NCBI GenBank assembly: GCA_011046415.1
Contig: DSAP01000184.1
Coordinates: 1-51,329 of the forward strand
Source of the DNA: a bacterium
GTDB lineage: Bacteria; Zhuqueibacterota; QNDG01; JABMRT01
Direction of reading: 5' to 3'
DNA: 51,329 nt
Of this stretch, positions 1 through 8,989 are shown piece after piece; position 1 is the first letter of the stretch, and each line of letters starts with the position of its first letter. The notes under the pieces are model-generated. The model was not told the DNA's origin. It saw only the letters and a list, made by a program, of their open reading frames with translations, and searched no databases. A program made the position numbers and the translations under genes.

Positions 1-2316
1 GAGATCGGCCGTCCCGCCCACGAACGGGCTGCTCAGGCTGCCCTGCAAATACAACCGGCCCGGATCGAGCGATTTCGGAAGTACATCACGGACAAAACTT
101 TCCGATTGCTGGCCAAATGTGCCCGTCTGGCGGTCCGAGGCGATCATGAGATACCGGTTTTTCCAGGGATCGGGTGGACTCTCTTCATAGGTCACGATTT
201 TGTCAATCACGGCTTCCAGTTCTGCCCGGTTGCGCACCGGAAGCCGTCCCACGGCCAGATCGGGGAGGTCATCGTCGCCGTCCAGAAGCGTGAAATGATG
301 ATCGGAGGCCGCGGCGCCGTATTTGTACGTCTGATAATGAAAAAACGGCATGACGTTGTTCTTCACGTCTCTCCGCCGCATGTTGAAATAACCGTCTCCG
401 ATAAGCAGGCAGAAACGGGGCGGTTTGTTCCAGGTGTCATAGCCATGCCTCAGGAAGCGCACGATGGCCGCGGGATGCGGGATTCCGGCGAAAAAATTGT
501 CATAGAGGGTATCGAGGGTCACCACGGCACAACGCAGTCCCTGTTTTTTCCTGACGGACAGGAGCGGGGCGAGCAGGGTGCCGCCGAGGCTGTCATGCGG
601 CGTGATGATCACATAATCCGCATCGGCGACGGTCGTCCTCAGATCGGGGGTCACCACCATGCGGAGCGAATCGGGATGGCGTTTCACCGTATGAGCGACG
701 GCCAGATACTCCTGTCCGGCCGTGCCGATTTCATCCTGGAAAACGACCCGGTATCGTTGTTCTCCGAGACTGTCCTGATACGCCGTGATTTCGGGCCGGA
801 AAAGATGACTGCGTCCGATTTTATACACATCGATCCGGTTCTCCGTGAATCCCTCGATCGTGAAGCGGACCAGGCGGCCCTCGCTGAACGGAGGCGGGGT
901 GAATTTCAGAATATCGTCGACGGCCTGATAGAGTCTCGGATAGGAGATTTCAAACCAGTCCAGAAAAACCTGTGATAGTTCTCTTTCCGAGGAACGGTTG
1001 ACAAGCGTCAGGATATTATTCCCCTCTTTGAGGAACAGCGGGCTGAATCCCTCTCCCTGTAACGTTTTTTTCTCGTTCCGGATCGTATTTCCCGAAATGA
1101 CCAGCCGGTCATTGATAAAAACTTCGACCGGCTGGGGCAGGAACGCGGCGGATTGTCCGCGCAGATGAATACGGATCTGTGCGAGTTGAATCGAATAGGG
1201 GTCCAGGTTGGTGATTTCAAACTCGATCTGCCGTTTCTCGCCACCGTTCACCGAGGTATAAAACCAGTGATCCCCTTCGTCGAGGTCGAGCTGCCATGCC
1301 AGCCGGTTGAAGAGGAGGTCCCGTTCATCGTGGATGGTATAAAGAAAGGAACGGCCGGATGGACGAATATGCGAGGCGTACGAGGGGACGCCCTGCTCCT
1401 GGGCCATGCGCAGGCCGGGGGATTCACCGGTTTCAAGGAAGTACACGTTCAGATCGGCAAACGGATCGAGACGCTTCTCGCCGTTCGGCTGAATCTCCCA
1501 GAGCGGTTCGCCCCAGAATTCGAGATAATCCTCTGCGTCGAACCGGCCGTCCTGTTCGCCGCTGATCCGGATCGGAATTTCCCCTCTGTTTCCGGTGAGC
1601 CGAAGCATTCGCGGATCTACGGATCTCAGATCCAATCCCGCATTTTGGATGGCGTCGCGGGTCAGCCTGTACAGGCCCTCTTCACGGATCCAGATTTTGA
1701 GCCGTTTTTTTCTTACCGCGTCGGGCTTGATAACCGGGACGAAAAGTTCGGTTCCGGCCGGCTTCGCCAATGCCCCCGCCTGTTTTTCCCAGGCCCGGCC
1801 CGGGTCGATCAACGCGTCTTGGTTCAGGGCGAGACCCGGCCCGGTCAACAGAATCCGCATCTGCGATGTCCAGACCAGACGTGCGCCACCGGAAGACGGT
1901 TCGACCGGGCGCAGGAGAATCTGCCACAATGTCCGGCCGGCTTCACGCCGGAGCGGGATGATTTCCAGGGGGGGCAACACCGCGGTTTCCGGGTCTCTGT
2001 CGAAATCCGCCGAACCCATAGGTATATCCCCGGCAGGACGGGCTTCCCGGGTCAGTTCGCTTTTATTCGATATGCGGGACAGGATCGCGATGCCGGGTTG
2101 CGGACCATGCGTCCGGACGACAATTTCTTCCCTCTGTTCCGCGTAGAAATCCTGCGGCCCTTGCGGCCGCGCGAAGACCGACGGTTTCGAAAAGTCGATC
2201 CGGATTTCCAGTGAATCGGCGTGTTGTCTCACAACATGCCAGCCGGCATGCAAAGAAAGGGATCCGCACAGGACACTCCACAGGAAAAGACGCAAGGAAT
2301 GTCGCGGGACAGACAT
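1..2316 (-). CDS. Peptidase family C25 (gingipain-type) exported protein, C-terminus outside window
   Basis: The frame is open from an ATG at 2316 to the window edge, so at least 772 residues are present and the C-terminus is missing. The N-terminus has a short hydrophobic stretch compatible with a signal peptide (LRLFLWSVLCGSLSLHAGW). From about residue 560 the pattern is that of the C25 fold: a strand-rich ADYVIITPHDS start, a G-x-x-HPAAIVRFLRHG segment, LLIGDGYFN and, near residues 670-690, the hallmark LLDGDDDLPDLAVGRLPVR. The catalytic His and Cys of this family lie further on and cannot be checked here. The roughly 550 residues before it would form beta-rich accessory domains. In type IX secretion, PorU is such a protein, but C25 enzymes also occur as cargo, so I do not assign porU. 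The gene follows cdaA after a 26-bp gap. Confidence 0.85.
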   Translation of the reverse strand, partial: MSVPRHSLRLFLWSVLCGSLSLHAGWHVVRQHADSLEIRIDFSKPSVFARPQGPQDFYAEQREEIVVRTHGPQPGIAILSRISNKSELTREARPAGDIPMGSADFDRDPETAVLPPLEIIPLRREAGRTLWQILLRPVEPSSGGARLVWTSQMRILLTGPGLALNQDALIDPGRAWEKQAGALAKPAGTELFVPVIKPDAVRKKRLKIWIREEGLYRLTRDAIQNAGLDLRSVDPRMLRLTGNRGEIPIRISGEQDGRFDAEDYLEFWGEPLWEIQPNGEKRLDPFADLNVYFLETGESPGLRMAQEQGVPSYASHIRPSGRSFLYTIHDERDLLFNRLAWQLDLDEGDHWFYTSVNGGEKRQIEFEITNLDPYSIQLAQIRIHLRGQSAAFLPQPVEVFINDRLVISGNTIRNEKKTLQGEGFSPLFLKEGNNILTLVNRSSERELSQVFLDWFEISYPRLYQAVDDILKFTPPPFSEGRLVRFTIEGFTENRIDVYKIGRSHLFRPEITAYQDSLGEQRYRVVFQDEIGTAGQEYLAVAHTVKRHPDSLRMVVTPDLRTTVADADYVIITPHDSLGGTLLAPLLSVRKKQGLRCAVVTLDTLYDNFFAGIPHPAAIVRFLRHGYDTWNKPPRFCLLIGDGYFNMRRRDVKNNVMPFFHYQTYKYGAAASDHHFTLLDGDDDLPDLAVGRLPVRNRAELEAVIDKIVTYEESPPDPWKNRYLMIASDRQTGTFGQQSESFVRDVLPKSLDPGRLYLQGSLSSPFVGGTADL

Positions 2317-2342
2317 TGTCTTCTTTCCCGTTCCGCAACGCA

Positions 2343-3128
2343 TCAGGGCATGTCTCCGTACTGCATGGCGTTCTTGAGCAGGGTCAGCAGGGCATTTTGT
2401 TCAAGCCCCTGGATGATTTCCCCGTTCTGGACGAATGATATCTTTCCTGTTTCTTCGGAGATCACGACGACTACCGCATCCGATTCTTCGGAGATGCCCA
2501 GGGCCGCACGGTGACGGGTCCCCCATTTATGATCGTTCGGCGTGCTGCGGTTCAATGGTAATATGCATTTTGCCGCCTCGATAATATCGTTCTGAATAAT
2601 GACCGCCCCGTCATGAAGGGGTGAACGTGGATTGAAAAGCGAAATCAGGATCGGCGATGAAACAACGGCCTGGACCGGCATGCCGGTCTCGATGATAGTT
2701 TTCAGCCCCGTGTCCCGTGCGATGACGATGAGTGCGCCGTAACCGCGTTTCGAAATCTCGATCGCCGCCTTGACGATTTCTTCGACCACGAGGCTCGTCT
2801 CTTCCTTGATGAACAGCCGGACGAACCGGTTCTGCCCCATGATGGTGAGCAGACGGCGCAGTTCGGGCTGAAAGAGGATCACGAAGGCGACCAGCCAGAC
2901 GGTCCTCAGATTCCTGAATATCCAGGTGGTTTCCTGCATGTTCAGCGCCTGGGCGATGAAGGAGACCAAAAAGATGATGACGATTCCGATGAACATTTGC
3001 ACGGCCCGCGTGCGGTGCATGATCATATACAGCTTGTACAGGACAAAGGCGACCAGCAGGATATCCAGAATGTCCATGATTCCCACCGGCAGGAATCCAA
3101 ATTGAAAAATTTTGATGTTCGGATTCAT
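2343..3128 (-). CDS. cdaA: Diadenylate cyclase CdaA, membrane-bound c-di-AMP synthase
   Basis: The 261-residue protein converts two ATP to cyclic di-AMP, the second messenger for osmolyte and cell-wall control. Three hydrophobic segments occupy roughly residues 13-90, and the DisA_N cyclase domain follows. The two catalytic motifs are intact: DGA at 173-175 (SPLHDGAVII) and RHR at 205-207 (GTRHRAALG). This length and layout match CdaA (YbbP), not the DNA-binding DisA. It starts 5 bp after the end of folP, the widely conserved folP-cdaA pairing. The usual next genes, cdaR/ybbR and glmM, are absent, and a C25 peptidase gene follows instead. Confidence 0.95.
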   Translation of the reverse strand: MNPNIKIFQFGFLPVGIMDILDILLVAFVLYKLYMIMHRTRAVQMFIGIVIIFLVSFIAQALNMQETTWIFRNLRTVWLVAFVILFQPELRRLLTIMGQNRFVRLFIKEETSLVVEEIVKAAIEISKRGYGALIVIARDTGLKTIIETGMPVQAVVSSPILISLFNPRSPLHDGAVIIQNDIIEAAKCILPLNRSTPNDHKWGTRHRAALGISEESDAVVVVISEETGKISFVQNGEIIQGLEQNALLTLLKNAMQYGDMP

Positions 3129-3132
3129 ACGT

Positions 3133-4017
3133 TCATCCCCTGTCCGTAAAGCGTTCCGGATTCCGAATCAGGTCGATCATGCGGCACACATCCCGCATCT
3201 CGGAGACATCATGGACGCGCAGGATATGCGCCCCCTTCATCACACAGGCCGCGACGGCCGCGGCCGTTCCCATGATCCGTCCCCCGATTTCCCGGCCGAG
3301 CATTCGTCCGATGAAGGATTTTCTGGACACCCCGACAAGGAGCGGCCGGCCCGCCTCATGAAATTCCTCGAGACGGTCCAGTATTTCGAGATTATGCCGG
3401 ACCGTCTTCCCGAAACCGATCCCGGGATCGAGGATAATCCGCTCAGGTTCGATTCCCGCAGACACGGCAAACCGGATACGCGCATCGAGAAATGTGCGTA
3501 TTTCCTCTATGACATCCCCGTACACCGGATTCTGCTGCATGGTCTCGGGCGTTCCCTTCATGTGCATGAGCGTTACGGGCACGCCGGTCCGTGCCGCCAC
3601 ACCGGCCATGCCGGAATCGGCGGAGAGTGCACTGATGTCGTTGATCATGGATGCACCGGCCCCGATGGCGGCTTCAGCCACCCGGCTTTTCCGGGTATCC
3701 ACGGAAATCGGGATATCGGATTCACGCCGGATGCGCTCGATCACCGGTATGACACGCCGGATCTCTTCTTCCGCATCCACCCCGGCCGAACCCGGACGCG
3801 TGGATTCGCCTCCGATATCGAGAATATCAGCCCCTTGTTCGGCCATCCGCATGGCGTGTGAAAATGCCCGGTCAGGATCGATGAACCGTCCTCCGTCCGA
3901 AAAGGAATCGGGGGTCACGTTCAGGATGCCCATGATATGTGTACGCTCCGACAGCCTGAGCGTCCTGACCCCGAACGAAAGGACAAATCCCCCCCCCGTC
4001 CGCAGATCCGTGTTCAT
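3133..4017 (-). CDS. folP: Dihydropteroate synthase
   Basis: The 294-residue TIM-barrel enzyme condenses 4-aminobenzoate with hydroxymethyl-dihydropterin pyrophosphate in folate synthesis and is the sulfonamide target. Family motifs are clear: GILNVTPDSFSDGG near the start, SVDTRKSRVAEAA, DPGIGFGKTVRHN, the loop GVSRKSFIG and the C-terminal RVHDVSEMRDV. The start codon overlaps the stop of the upstream TPR lipoprotein gene (ATGA at 4014-4017), so the two are translationally coupled. cdaA follows immediately. The first 25 residues before the ILNVTPDSF strand are longer than in some homologues but give no reason to move the start. Confidence 0.96.
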   Translation of the reverse strand: MNTDLRTGGGFVLSFGVRTLRLSERTHIMGILNVTPDSFSDGGRFIDPDRAFSHAMRMAEQGADILDIGGESTRPGSAGVDAEEEIRRVIPVIERIRRESDIPISVDTRKSRVAEAAIGAGASMINDISALSADSGMAGVAARTGVPVTLMHMKGTPETMQQNPVYGDVIEEIRTFLDARIRFAVSAGIEPERIILDPGIGFGKTVRHNLEILDRLEEFHEAGRPLLVGVSRKSFIGRMLGREIGGRIMGTAAAVAACVMKGAHILRVHDVSEMRDVCRMIDLIRNPERFTDRG

Positions 4018-5465
4018 TCATGCCCCTGCGGGAACGAATCCGAGTCCGGATTGACCAAGAGATATAACCGTTTCCGCGCCTCTTCGGCGAATGCGTCATC
4101 CGGGCCGCTCCGGGAGCGGATACGTGTCCGGAAATGCCTGATGGCGTCCTCCCGTCTCCCTTCCGATTCCGCGATGACACCCAGATAATAATGCGCATCC
4201 CCATGGTCGTTCAGGATCACGGCGCGATCAAACATTTTTTGTGCAATATCCGCCCGGTTTTCATGATAATAGGCGATGCCGAGATTATAATAGGCATCCG
4301 CATTCTCCGGATCCAGGGTGAGAATCCGTTCATGAATCCGGATGACTTCGGTAAAGTCTTTCTTGATGATCGCCAGCTTTCCCAGGGCCATCCATCCATC
4401 GATCGAACGGGGATGAATCCGGAGCAAATCCAGATAACAGTGACGCGTCCGGTCGAAGCGGTGGCGGATAAAATAGGATTCGGCCAGGGCGAGACGCGCC
4501 TTGATCGAGGCGGGATTGAGGTCGATGACTCGCTTCAGGATTTGATCACGGTTCGAAAAGCCGAATGATCGGTAACGGGCAGGGTGAAGCCGTGTAAGCC
4601 AGAACAGCGCCTCCGAATCATCTGGCGATTTGTCCAAAACACGGTGCAAGGCTTCTTCGGCCGCGTTCCAGTCTTCGTCCAAAATATATATCTGAGCCAG
4701 CCGCATGTGACGCGAATCGACCGAATCCGGAAGACGGGTCAAAAAATCCCGGATCGACTTGGGTTCCCGTTCATCCGGTGTATAAACACCGGAAATTCGT
4801 TTGTGGATCCAAACGTCCGCGTTGAGAAGCCCCGTCGCAGGATGATGCGGCCGGATTCCAAGCATCTCCTTCAGGATGATCTCGGCTTGCGCCCAGACCC
4901 CGGCGAGCAGAAAAAACCGTGCCCGGCCCAGCGGCTTCCGGAGCGGCGGAGGTGGCATTTCAAGACGGAAGTCCGTCACCGGTTCGAGTCCTGTTTCACG
5001 GATCAGTGTCCGATACAAATTGCCGGGTATCCACCCTGTCCGTACCGTTGAAACGGTATCCCTGACGGTCATCTCCGGTTTTTGCGGCCGGCAAAGCGTC
5101 CACCGGACGATCCAGTCGGAACCGGAAAGGGAATCGACTTCGAGTAGGAGCGTGTAATCGAGCCGGATTCGTTCTCCGTAACCCCGCAGGTAATCCGGAA
5201 ACCGGATCGAATCCAGGTCGATGGACTGGAAAGAGACATTCAGGGGCAGGATATACACTTGATCCCGGTGATGACGGGTCAATGTCCCGTGCAACAGATC
5301 GGCCAGAACAATTTCGATCCGGGATTCCGTTTTGACGACAGGCAGACAACCGACCCGTATTTTCTGGGTTCTTCGGATTCCCGGGTTGCAGGATATCGCC
5401 CCCCCCAAAAGGCCGCCCATTGTGAAAAGCAGAAGAAACCGAAGATGTCGATTCGCAAGATTCAC
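4014..5465 (-). CDS. Tetratricopeptide-repeat lipoprotein of unknown function
   Basis: The 483-residue protein starts with GTG at 5465, just after ftsH. The N-terminus has a basic start, a hydrophobic core and a possible lipobox (GGAISC, Cys about residue 26), which suggests an exported lipoprotein, although Ala at -3 is not the commonest choice. Residues about 60-180 are a beta-rich domain without a family I recognise. From about residue 190 to the end there are helical TPR-like repeats, for example a unit with PENADAYYNLGIAYYHENRA. TPR units normally bind partner proteins. It is coupled to folP by an ATGA overlap, but no biochemical link to folate is implied. Function unknown. Confidence 0.8.
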   Translation of the reverse strand: MNLANRHLRFLLLFTMGGLLGGAISCNPGIRRTQKIRVGCLPVVKTESRIEIVLADLLHGTLTRHHRDQVYILPLNVSFQSIDLDSIRFPDYLRGYGERIRLDYTLLLEVDSLSGSDWIVRWTLCRPQKPEMTVRDTVSTVRTGWIPGNLYRTLIRETGLEPVTDFRLEMPPPPLRKPLGRARFFLLAGVWAQAEIILKEMLGIRPHHPATGLLNADVWIHKRISGVYTPDEREPKSIRDFLTRLPDSVDSRHMRLAQIYILDEDWNAAEEALHRVLDKSPDDSEALFWLTRLHPARYRSFGFSNRDQILKRVIDLNPASIKARLALAESYFIRHRFDRTRHCYLDLLRIHPRSIDGWMALGKLAIIKKDFTEVIRIHERILTLDPENADAYYNLGIAYYHENRADIAQKMFDRAVILNDHGDAHYYLGVIAESEGRREDAIRHFRTRIRSRSGPDDAFAEEARKRLYLLVNPDSDSFPQGHE

Positions 5466-5471
5466 AATAGC

Positions 5472-7394
5472 CTATGATGTCGATCGTGTCTTATTCTTTT
5501 TCTTTCGTTTTTTATTTTCGAGCGTCTTTCCGGCCATGATGCTGTCGATTTCTTCGCCGTCCAGAATCTCATGCTCGAGCAGAGCATCCGCGAGTCTGTG
5601 AAGGACATCCAGATTCTCCCGGATGAGGGTCTCGGCGCGTTTCGCTGCCGTCTCGACCAGTTTCCGGACTTCCTTGTCGATCAAAATAGCGGTCTGTTCG
5701 CTGTAATCCCGATGCTGTGCAATCTCGCGTCCCAGGAATATTTCTTCGGCCTTTTTCCCGAAAGTCACGGGACCCAGGATGTCGCTCATCCCCCATTCAC
5801 AAACCATCTTTCGGGCCAGTTCGGTCGTGCGTTCGATATCGTTTCCCGCTCCCGTGCTTAGGCGGTTGAATACAACCCGTTCTGCCGCACGCCCGCCCAG
5901 CATGTGGGCCATCATGGTCTCACAGTTTTCTTTGGTGTAATTGTGTTTTTCGTCCAGGGGAAGGAAAGAAGTCAATCCCAGCGCACGCCCACGCGGAATA
6001 ATCGTCACCTTGTGGACGGGATCGGATCCCGGAATTTTCTTCGAAACCAAAACGTGACCGATCTCATGAAAGGCCGTGATCCGTTTTTCTTCTTCTGTGA
6101 TGATCAGGCTCTTGCGTTCGACCCCCATCAGCACCTTGTCCTTGGCTTCTTCAAAATCGATCATTTCCACCCGTTTTTTGTTCTTTCGGGCGGCGAGCAG
6201 GGCCGCTTCATTGACCAGATTCGACAGATCGGCACCCGCGAAACCGGGCGTGCCCTTGGCTATGATACTCAGATTGACATTTCTGGACAGGGGAATTTTC
6301 CGGGTGTGTACCTTGAGTATGCCCTCCCTGCCCCGCACGTCGGGCCTGTCTACCACGACCTGGCGGTCGAAGCGTCCAGGCCGGAGGAGCGCCTGATCGA
6401 GCACATCGGGCCGGTTGGTGGCTGCGATCAGGATAACACCGTCGTTCGTCTCGAAACCGTCCATTTCGACGAGGAGCTGGTTCAGTGTCTGTTCACGCTC
6501 GTCATGGCCTCCACCCAGTCCTGCGCCGCGATGCCGGCCGACCGCGTCGATTTCATCGATGAAAATGATGCAGGGTGCATTTCTCTTGCCCTGTTCAAAC
6601 AGATCGCGGACGCGTGAAGCCCCTACCCCGACAAACATTTCAACAAAATCGGCTCCGGAGATGCTCATAAAAGGCACATCCGCCTCGCCTGCGACGGCCC
6701 GGGCCAGGAGTGTTTTTCCGGTTCCGGGTGGACCGAGGAGCAGGACTCCCTTTGGAATCCGTCCGCCGAGCATCTGGAACTTTTCAGGCGTCTTGAGAAA
6801 TTCGATGACTTCCTCGAGTTCCTGTTTCGCCTCGTCCGCGCCGGCCACATCCCTGAAGGTCACTTTGGGCAGATGCTCAGACAAAAGTCGCGCCCGGCTT
6901 TTCCCGAAATTAAATATGCCCTTCGTACCGCCGGCTCCGCCCTGCAACCGCCGCAGGAAGAACAGATAAAACACGATGATCAGGAGCCAGGGTAACATGC
7001 TGAGCAGATATCCCCACCAGACCGTGGATTTATTTTTGAATTTATACCGAATTCCCTGTTTGTCCCATTCCTCAAGCATCTCGCGGTCACGGAACGGCAG
7101 CGTGGTTTTGAACTGTTTCACCGGGACCGCTTTCCCGTCACGCATGACCGTTTCTTCGTATTTCAGCACGCCCAGGAAATCGTCTTCGATGATGGTTGCC
7201 TGTTCGATGGCCTCGTTTTCAAGAAATCGCCGGTATTCGGAAAAGGTCACCTCGATTTCTTTCTCTTTTCGCATATTAAAAATATTGACGATGTAGACGG
7301 CCCCCAGGAAAATCAGTATCCAGAAAAGAATAGTCTTGGTTGCGTTTTTCCACTGAAACTGGCCGGGTTTTTCGGGTTTTTTCTTATCCGTCAT
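5472..7394 (-). CDS. ftsH: ATP-dependent zinc metalloprotease FtsH
   Basis: The 640-residue membrane-anchored AAA+ protease degrades misfolded membrane proteins and short-lived regulators. It has a transmembrane segment at about 20-38, an extracytoplasmic domain to about 125, a second segment at about 127-147, then the AAA module with Walker A GPPGTGKT (221-228), Walker B IIFIDEID (about 277-283) and the second region of homology ([20 protein letters not shown]). The protease zinc motif is HEIGH at 443-447; many FtsH have HEAGH, and Ile fits the HExxH pattern. The C-terminus is lysine-rich. tilS lies 12 bp upstream, the common tilS-ftsH arrangement. Confidence 0.98.
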   Translation of the reverse strand: MTDKKKPEKPGQFQWKNATKTILFWILIFLGAVYIVNIFNMRKEKEIEVTFSEYRRFLENEAIEQATIIEDDFLGVLKYEETVMRDGKAVPVKQFKTTLPFRDREMLEEWDKQGIRYKFKNKSTVWWGYLLSMLPWLLIIVFYLFFLRRLQGGAGGTKGIFNFGKSRARLLSEHLPKVTFRDVAGADEAKQELEEVIEFLKTPEKFQMLGGRIPKGVLLLGPPGTGKTLLARAVAGEADVPFMSISGADFVEMFVGVGASRVRDLFEQGKRNAPCIIFIDEIDAVGRHRGAGLGGGHDEREQTLNQLLVEMDGFETNDGVILIAATNRPDVLDQALLRPGRFDRQVVVDRPDVRGREGILKVHTRKIPLSRNVNLSIIAKGTPGFAGADLSNLVNEAALLAARKNKKRVEMIDFEEAKDKVLMGVERKSLIITEEEKRITAFHEIGHVLVSKKIPGSDPVHKVTIIPRGRALGLTSFLPLDEKHNYTKENCETMMAHMLGGRAAERVVFNRLSTGAGNDIERTTELARKMVCEWGMSDILGPVTFGKKAEEIFLGREIAQHRDYSEQTAILIDKEVRKLVETAAKRAETLIRENLDVLHRLADALLEHEILDGEEIDSIMAGKTLENKKRKKKNKTRSTS

Positions 7395-7406
7395 GATGAT
7401 TCCAAT

Positions 7407-8807
7407 CTATCCTGAAAGGGGGTCATGCAACAGTTCAATCTTTAACACACGCTTCGTCCAGGCGGTCACCTTAAACCGGTCATCCATGCGGTAACCACCA
7501 ACCCAGACGATATCCTTTCCACTACAGAGCAGCGGGACGACCCGCCTTCTGTAAATCGGAATTTTTTCATCGATAAAAAAATCATGGATCTTTTTCCGTC
7601 CCTTCATGCCGAGCGGGATGAACGAATCGCCCGCTCTGCAACTCCGGACGGTAATGGGCACCTTGATTTTGTCATCATCCGCATATTCCGTATACCGATC
7701 ATGCCGCTTTAAATCTTCAGGAATCCCGGGATCCGACTCGGTCACACGCAACGTCAGTCCCAGTTCGGGAATCCGGATCTCCGAATTCTTGCCGACCCTG
7801 TATTCCTTCAATGCGGGGATGGATGTCATGAAAACCAGATTTCCGCCTGACCGGATGACCCGGGCCTTCTGATCGAGAAGAACCTGCGCGCCGCTCTTGC
7901 CCTTCTCAGCCAGGCGCAACACGCGCTCATATCCTTCGGTCGTCAGGAACGAGGAAAATCCCGTCAACTTCTCGATCGCCAGAGCGGCCATAGATTTTTG
8001 AATTATTTTAAAATAGCTCAAAAAAGAATCAATTTCAAGTGTAATCTCTCTTGATGTTTCCCGTATGGCCACATGCTCCCAGGCATCTTCCGTCTCGGCG
8101 CGAATATAGGTGTCGACTTCACCGGCTGCTTGCCCTGCGCGATTTATCCGGTGTGTCACGGTATTACCGAAAGCGTCCCGGATAGACGGCAGGATATCGA
8201 GACGCAGTCGGTTTCGTAAAAAACGCCTGTCCTGATTGGATGAATCCTCCCGGTATGGGATACCGGTATCCGCCACAAACGCGTCGATTTCCTGTCTCAG
8301 GACAAAAAGCAGAGGCCGAATGAAGCAACCCCGCATCGGCGTCATCCCGCCGAGTCCGCGGATTCCACTTCCCCGCATGAGGTGGAGCAGGATGGTCTCG
8401 GACTGGTCATCAGCCTGATGTCCCAGGGCGACCAAATCGAAACCGATACGGTGTAAAATTCCCATTATCGCGGCACGGCGCAGGTTACGGGCCGTTTCTT
8501 CTAGAGAACACCCGGTTTCGCGCGCGACACACGGCACATCGACACGGATTGAATAAAACGGGAGGTTGAACACGCGTGCGCTGTCCATGACGAACCGTTC
8601 ATCCCGATCCGCCTCTTCATCCCGGATGCCATGATGGATATGCACCACACATAACGAGAGACTCCATGCCTTCCGAAGATAAATGAGGGCATGAAGGAGT
8701 GCCATGGAATCTTTGCCGCCGGACACGGCGATCAGAATCCGTTGACCCGGTTTGATGAGCCTGTGGCTCCGGATAAATTCGCTGACTTGTGTAAGAAACG
8801 ATTGCAT
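7407..8807 (-). CDS. tilS: tRNA(Ile)-lysidine synthase TilS
   Basis: TilS converts C34 of the CAU-anticodon isoleucine tRNA to lysidine, switching it from AUG to AUA decoding. The PP-loop ATP-pyrophosphatase motif SGGKDSMALLHAL lies near the N-terminus. The C-terminal TilS substrate-binding domain, with the pattern RRVVPLLCSGKDIVWVGGYR, is also present, giving 466 residues. The frame is open to an earlier ATG at 8828, but that codon lies inside the tRNA terminator hairpin. I prefer the second ATG at 8807, which gives the usual TilS N-terminus (MQSFLTQVSEFIRSH before the P-loop). Neither start has a good Shine-Dalgarno. ftsH follows in the same unit. Confidence 0.93.
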   Translation of the reverse strand: MQSFLTQVSEFIRSHRLIKPGQRILIAVSGGKDSMALLHALIYLRKAWSLSLCVVHIHHGIRDEEADRDERFVMDSARVFNLPFYSIRVDVPCVARETGCSLEETARNLRRAAIMGILHRIGFDLVALGHQADDQSETILLHLMRGSGIRGLGGMTPMRGCFIRPLLFVLRQEIDAFVADTGIPYREDSSNQDRRFLRNRLRLDILPSIRDAFGNTVTHRINRAGQAAGEVDTYIRAETEDAWEHVAIRETSREITLEIDSFLSYFKIIQKSMAALAIEKLTGFSSFLTTEGYERVLRLAEKGKSGAQVLLDQKARVIRSGGNLVFMTSIPALKEYRVGKNSEIRIPELGLTLRVTESDPGIPEDLKRHDRYTEYADDDKIKVPITVRSCRAGDSFIPLGMKGRKKIHDFFIDEKIPIYRRRVVPLLCSGKDIVWVGGYRMDDRFKVTAWTKRVLKIELLHDPLSG

Positions 8808-8810
8808 CGC

Positions 8811-8840
8811 AAAAAAAAGGCCTTTCATGCGGTGAAAGGC
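8811..8840 (-). terminator. Intrinsic terminator of the tRNA gene
   Basis: On the minus strand an 8-bp perfect stem, GCCTTTCA/TGAAAGGC, with a 5-nt loop, is followed by C and eight T residues (8818-8811). It lies 15 bp after the encoded CCA of the tRNA. Its downstream arm covers the first ATG of the tilS frame, so tilS-ftsH transcription from upstream must read through it or start inside. Confidence 0.9.
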
Positions 8841-8854
8841 TTAGATCGGTGACC

Positions 8855-8931
8855 TGGTAGCGGTGCAGGGATTCGAACCCCGGACACGCGGATTATGATT
8901 CCGCTGCTCTGACCAGCTGAGCTACACCGCC
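8855..8931 (-). tRNA. tRNA with CAU anticodon, probably elongator tRNA-Met
   Basis: The 77-nt cloverleaf includes an encoded CCA. The acceptor stem GGCGGTG pairs with CACCGCT with a G1-U72 wobble, the D arm is GCTC/GAGC, the anticodon stem is GCGGA/TCCGC, the loop is ATCATAA with anticodon CAT, the variable loop is 5 nt, and the T loop is TTCGAAT. CAU can be initiator Met, elongator Met or lysidine-modified Ile. The G-U first pair and GGCGGTG acceptor stem resemble Gram-positive elongator tRNA-Met, so Met is favoured. Because tilS is next door, Ile2 should be tested rather than dismissed. It has its own promoter and terminator. Confidence 0.95.
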
Positions 8932-8946
8932 GTTTTAAGGCGTGTT

Positions 8947-8975
8947 AATATACATTTTTTATCCGTCTGAGTCAA
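8947..8975 (-). promoter_or_regulatory. Sigma70-type promoter of the CAU tRNA
   Basis: On the minus strand TTGACT (8975-8970) is followed after exactly 17 nt by TATATT (8952-8947). The first tRNA base lies 16 nt after the -10 hexamer, so a short 5' leader is expected. It sits in the gap between ptsI and the tRNA. Confidence 0.85.
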
Positions 8976-8989
8976 GCCTTTTACGCAAG

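Noticed and set aside
106-2214. Long plus-strand open frames (289 and 353 codons)
   Set aside because: They are shadows of the C25 peptidase gene, whose minus frame has a clear family match.
8855-8931. Initiator or lysidine tRNA-Ile2 identity for the CAU tRNA
   Set aside because: Paired first base (G1-U72) argues against an initiator; acceptor stem resembles elongator Met. Ile2 is less likely but not excluded.
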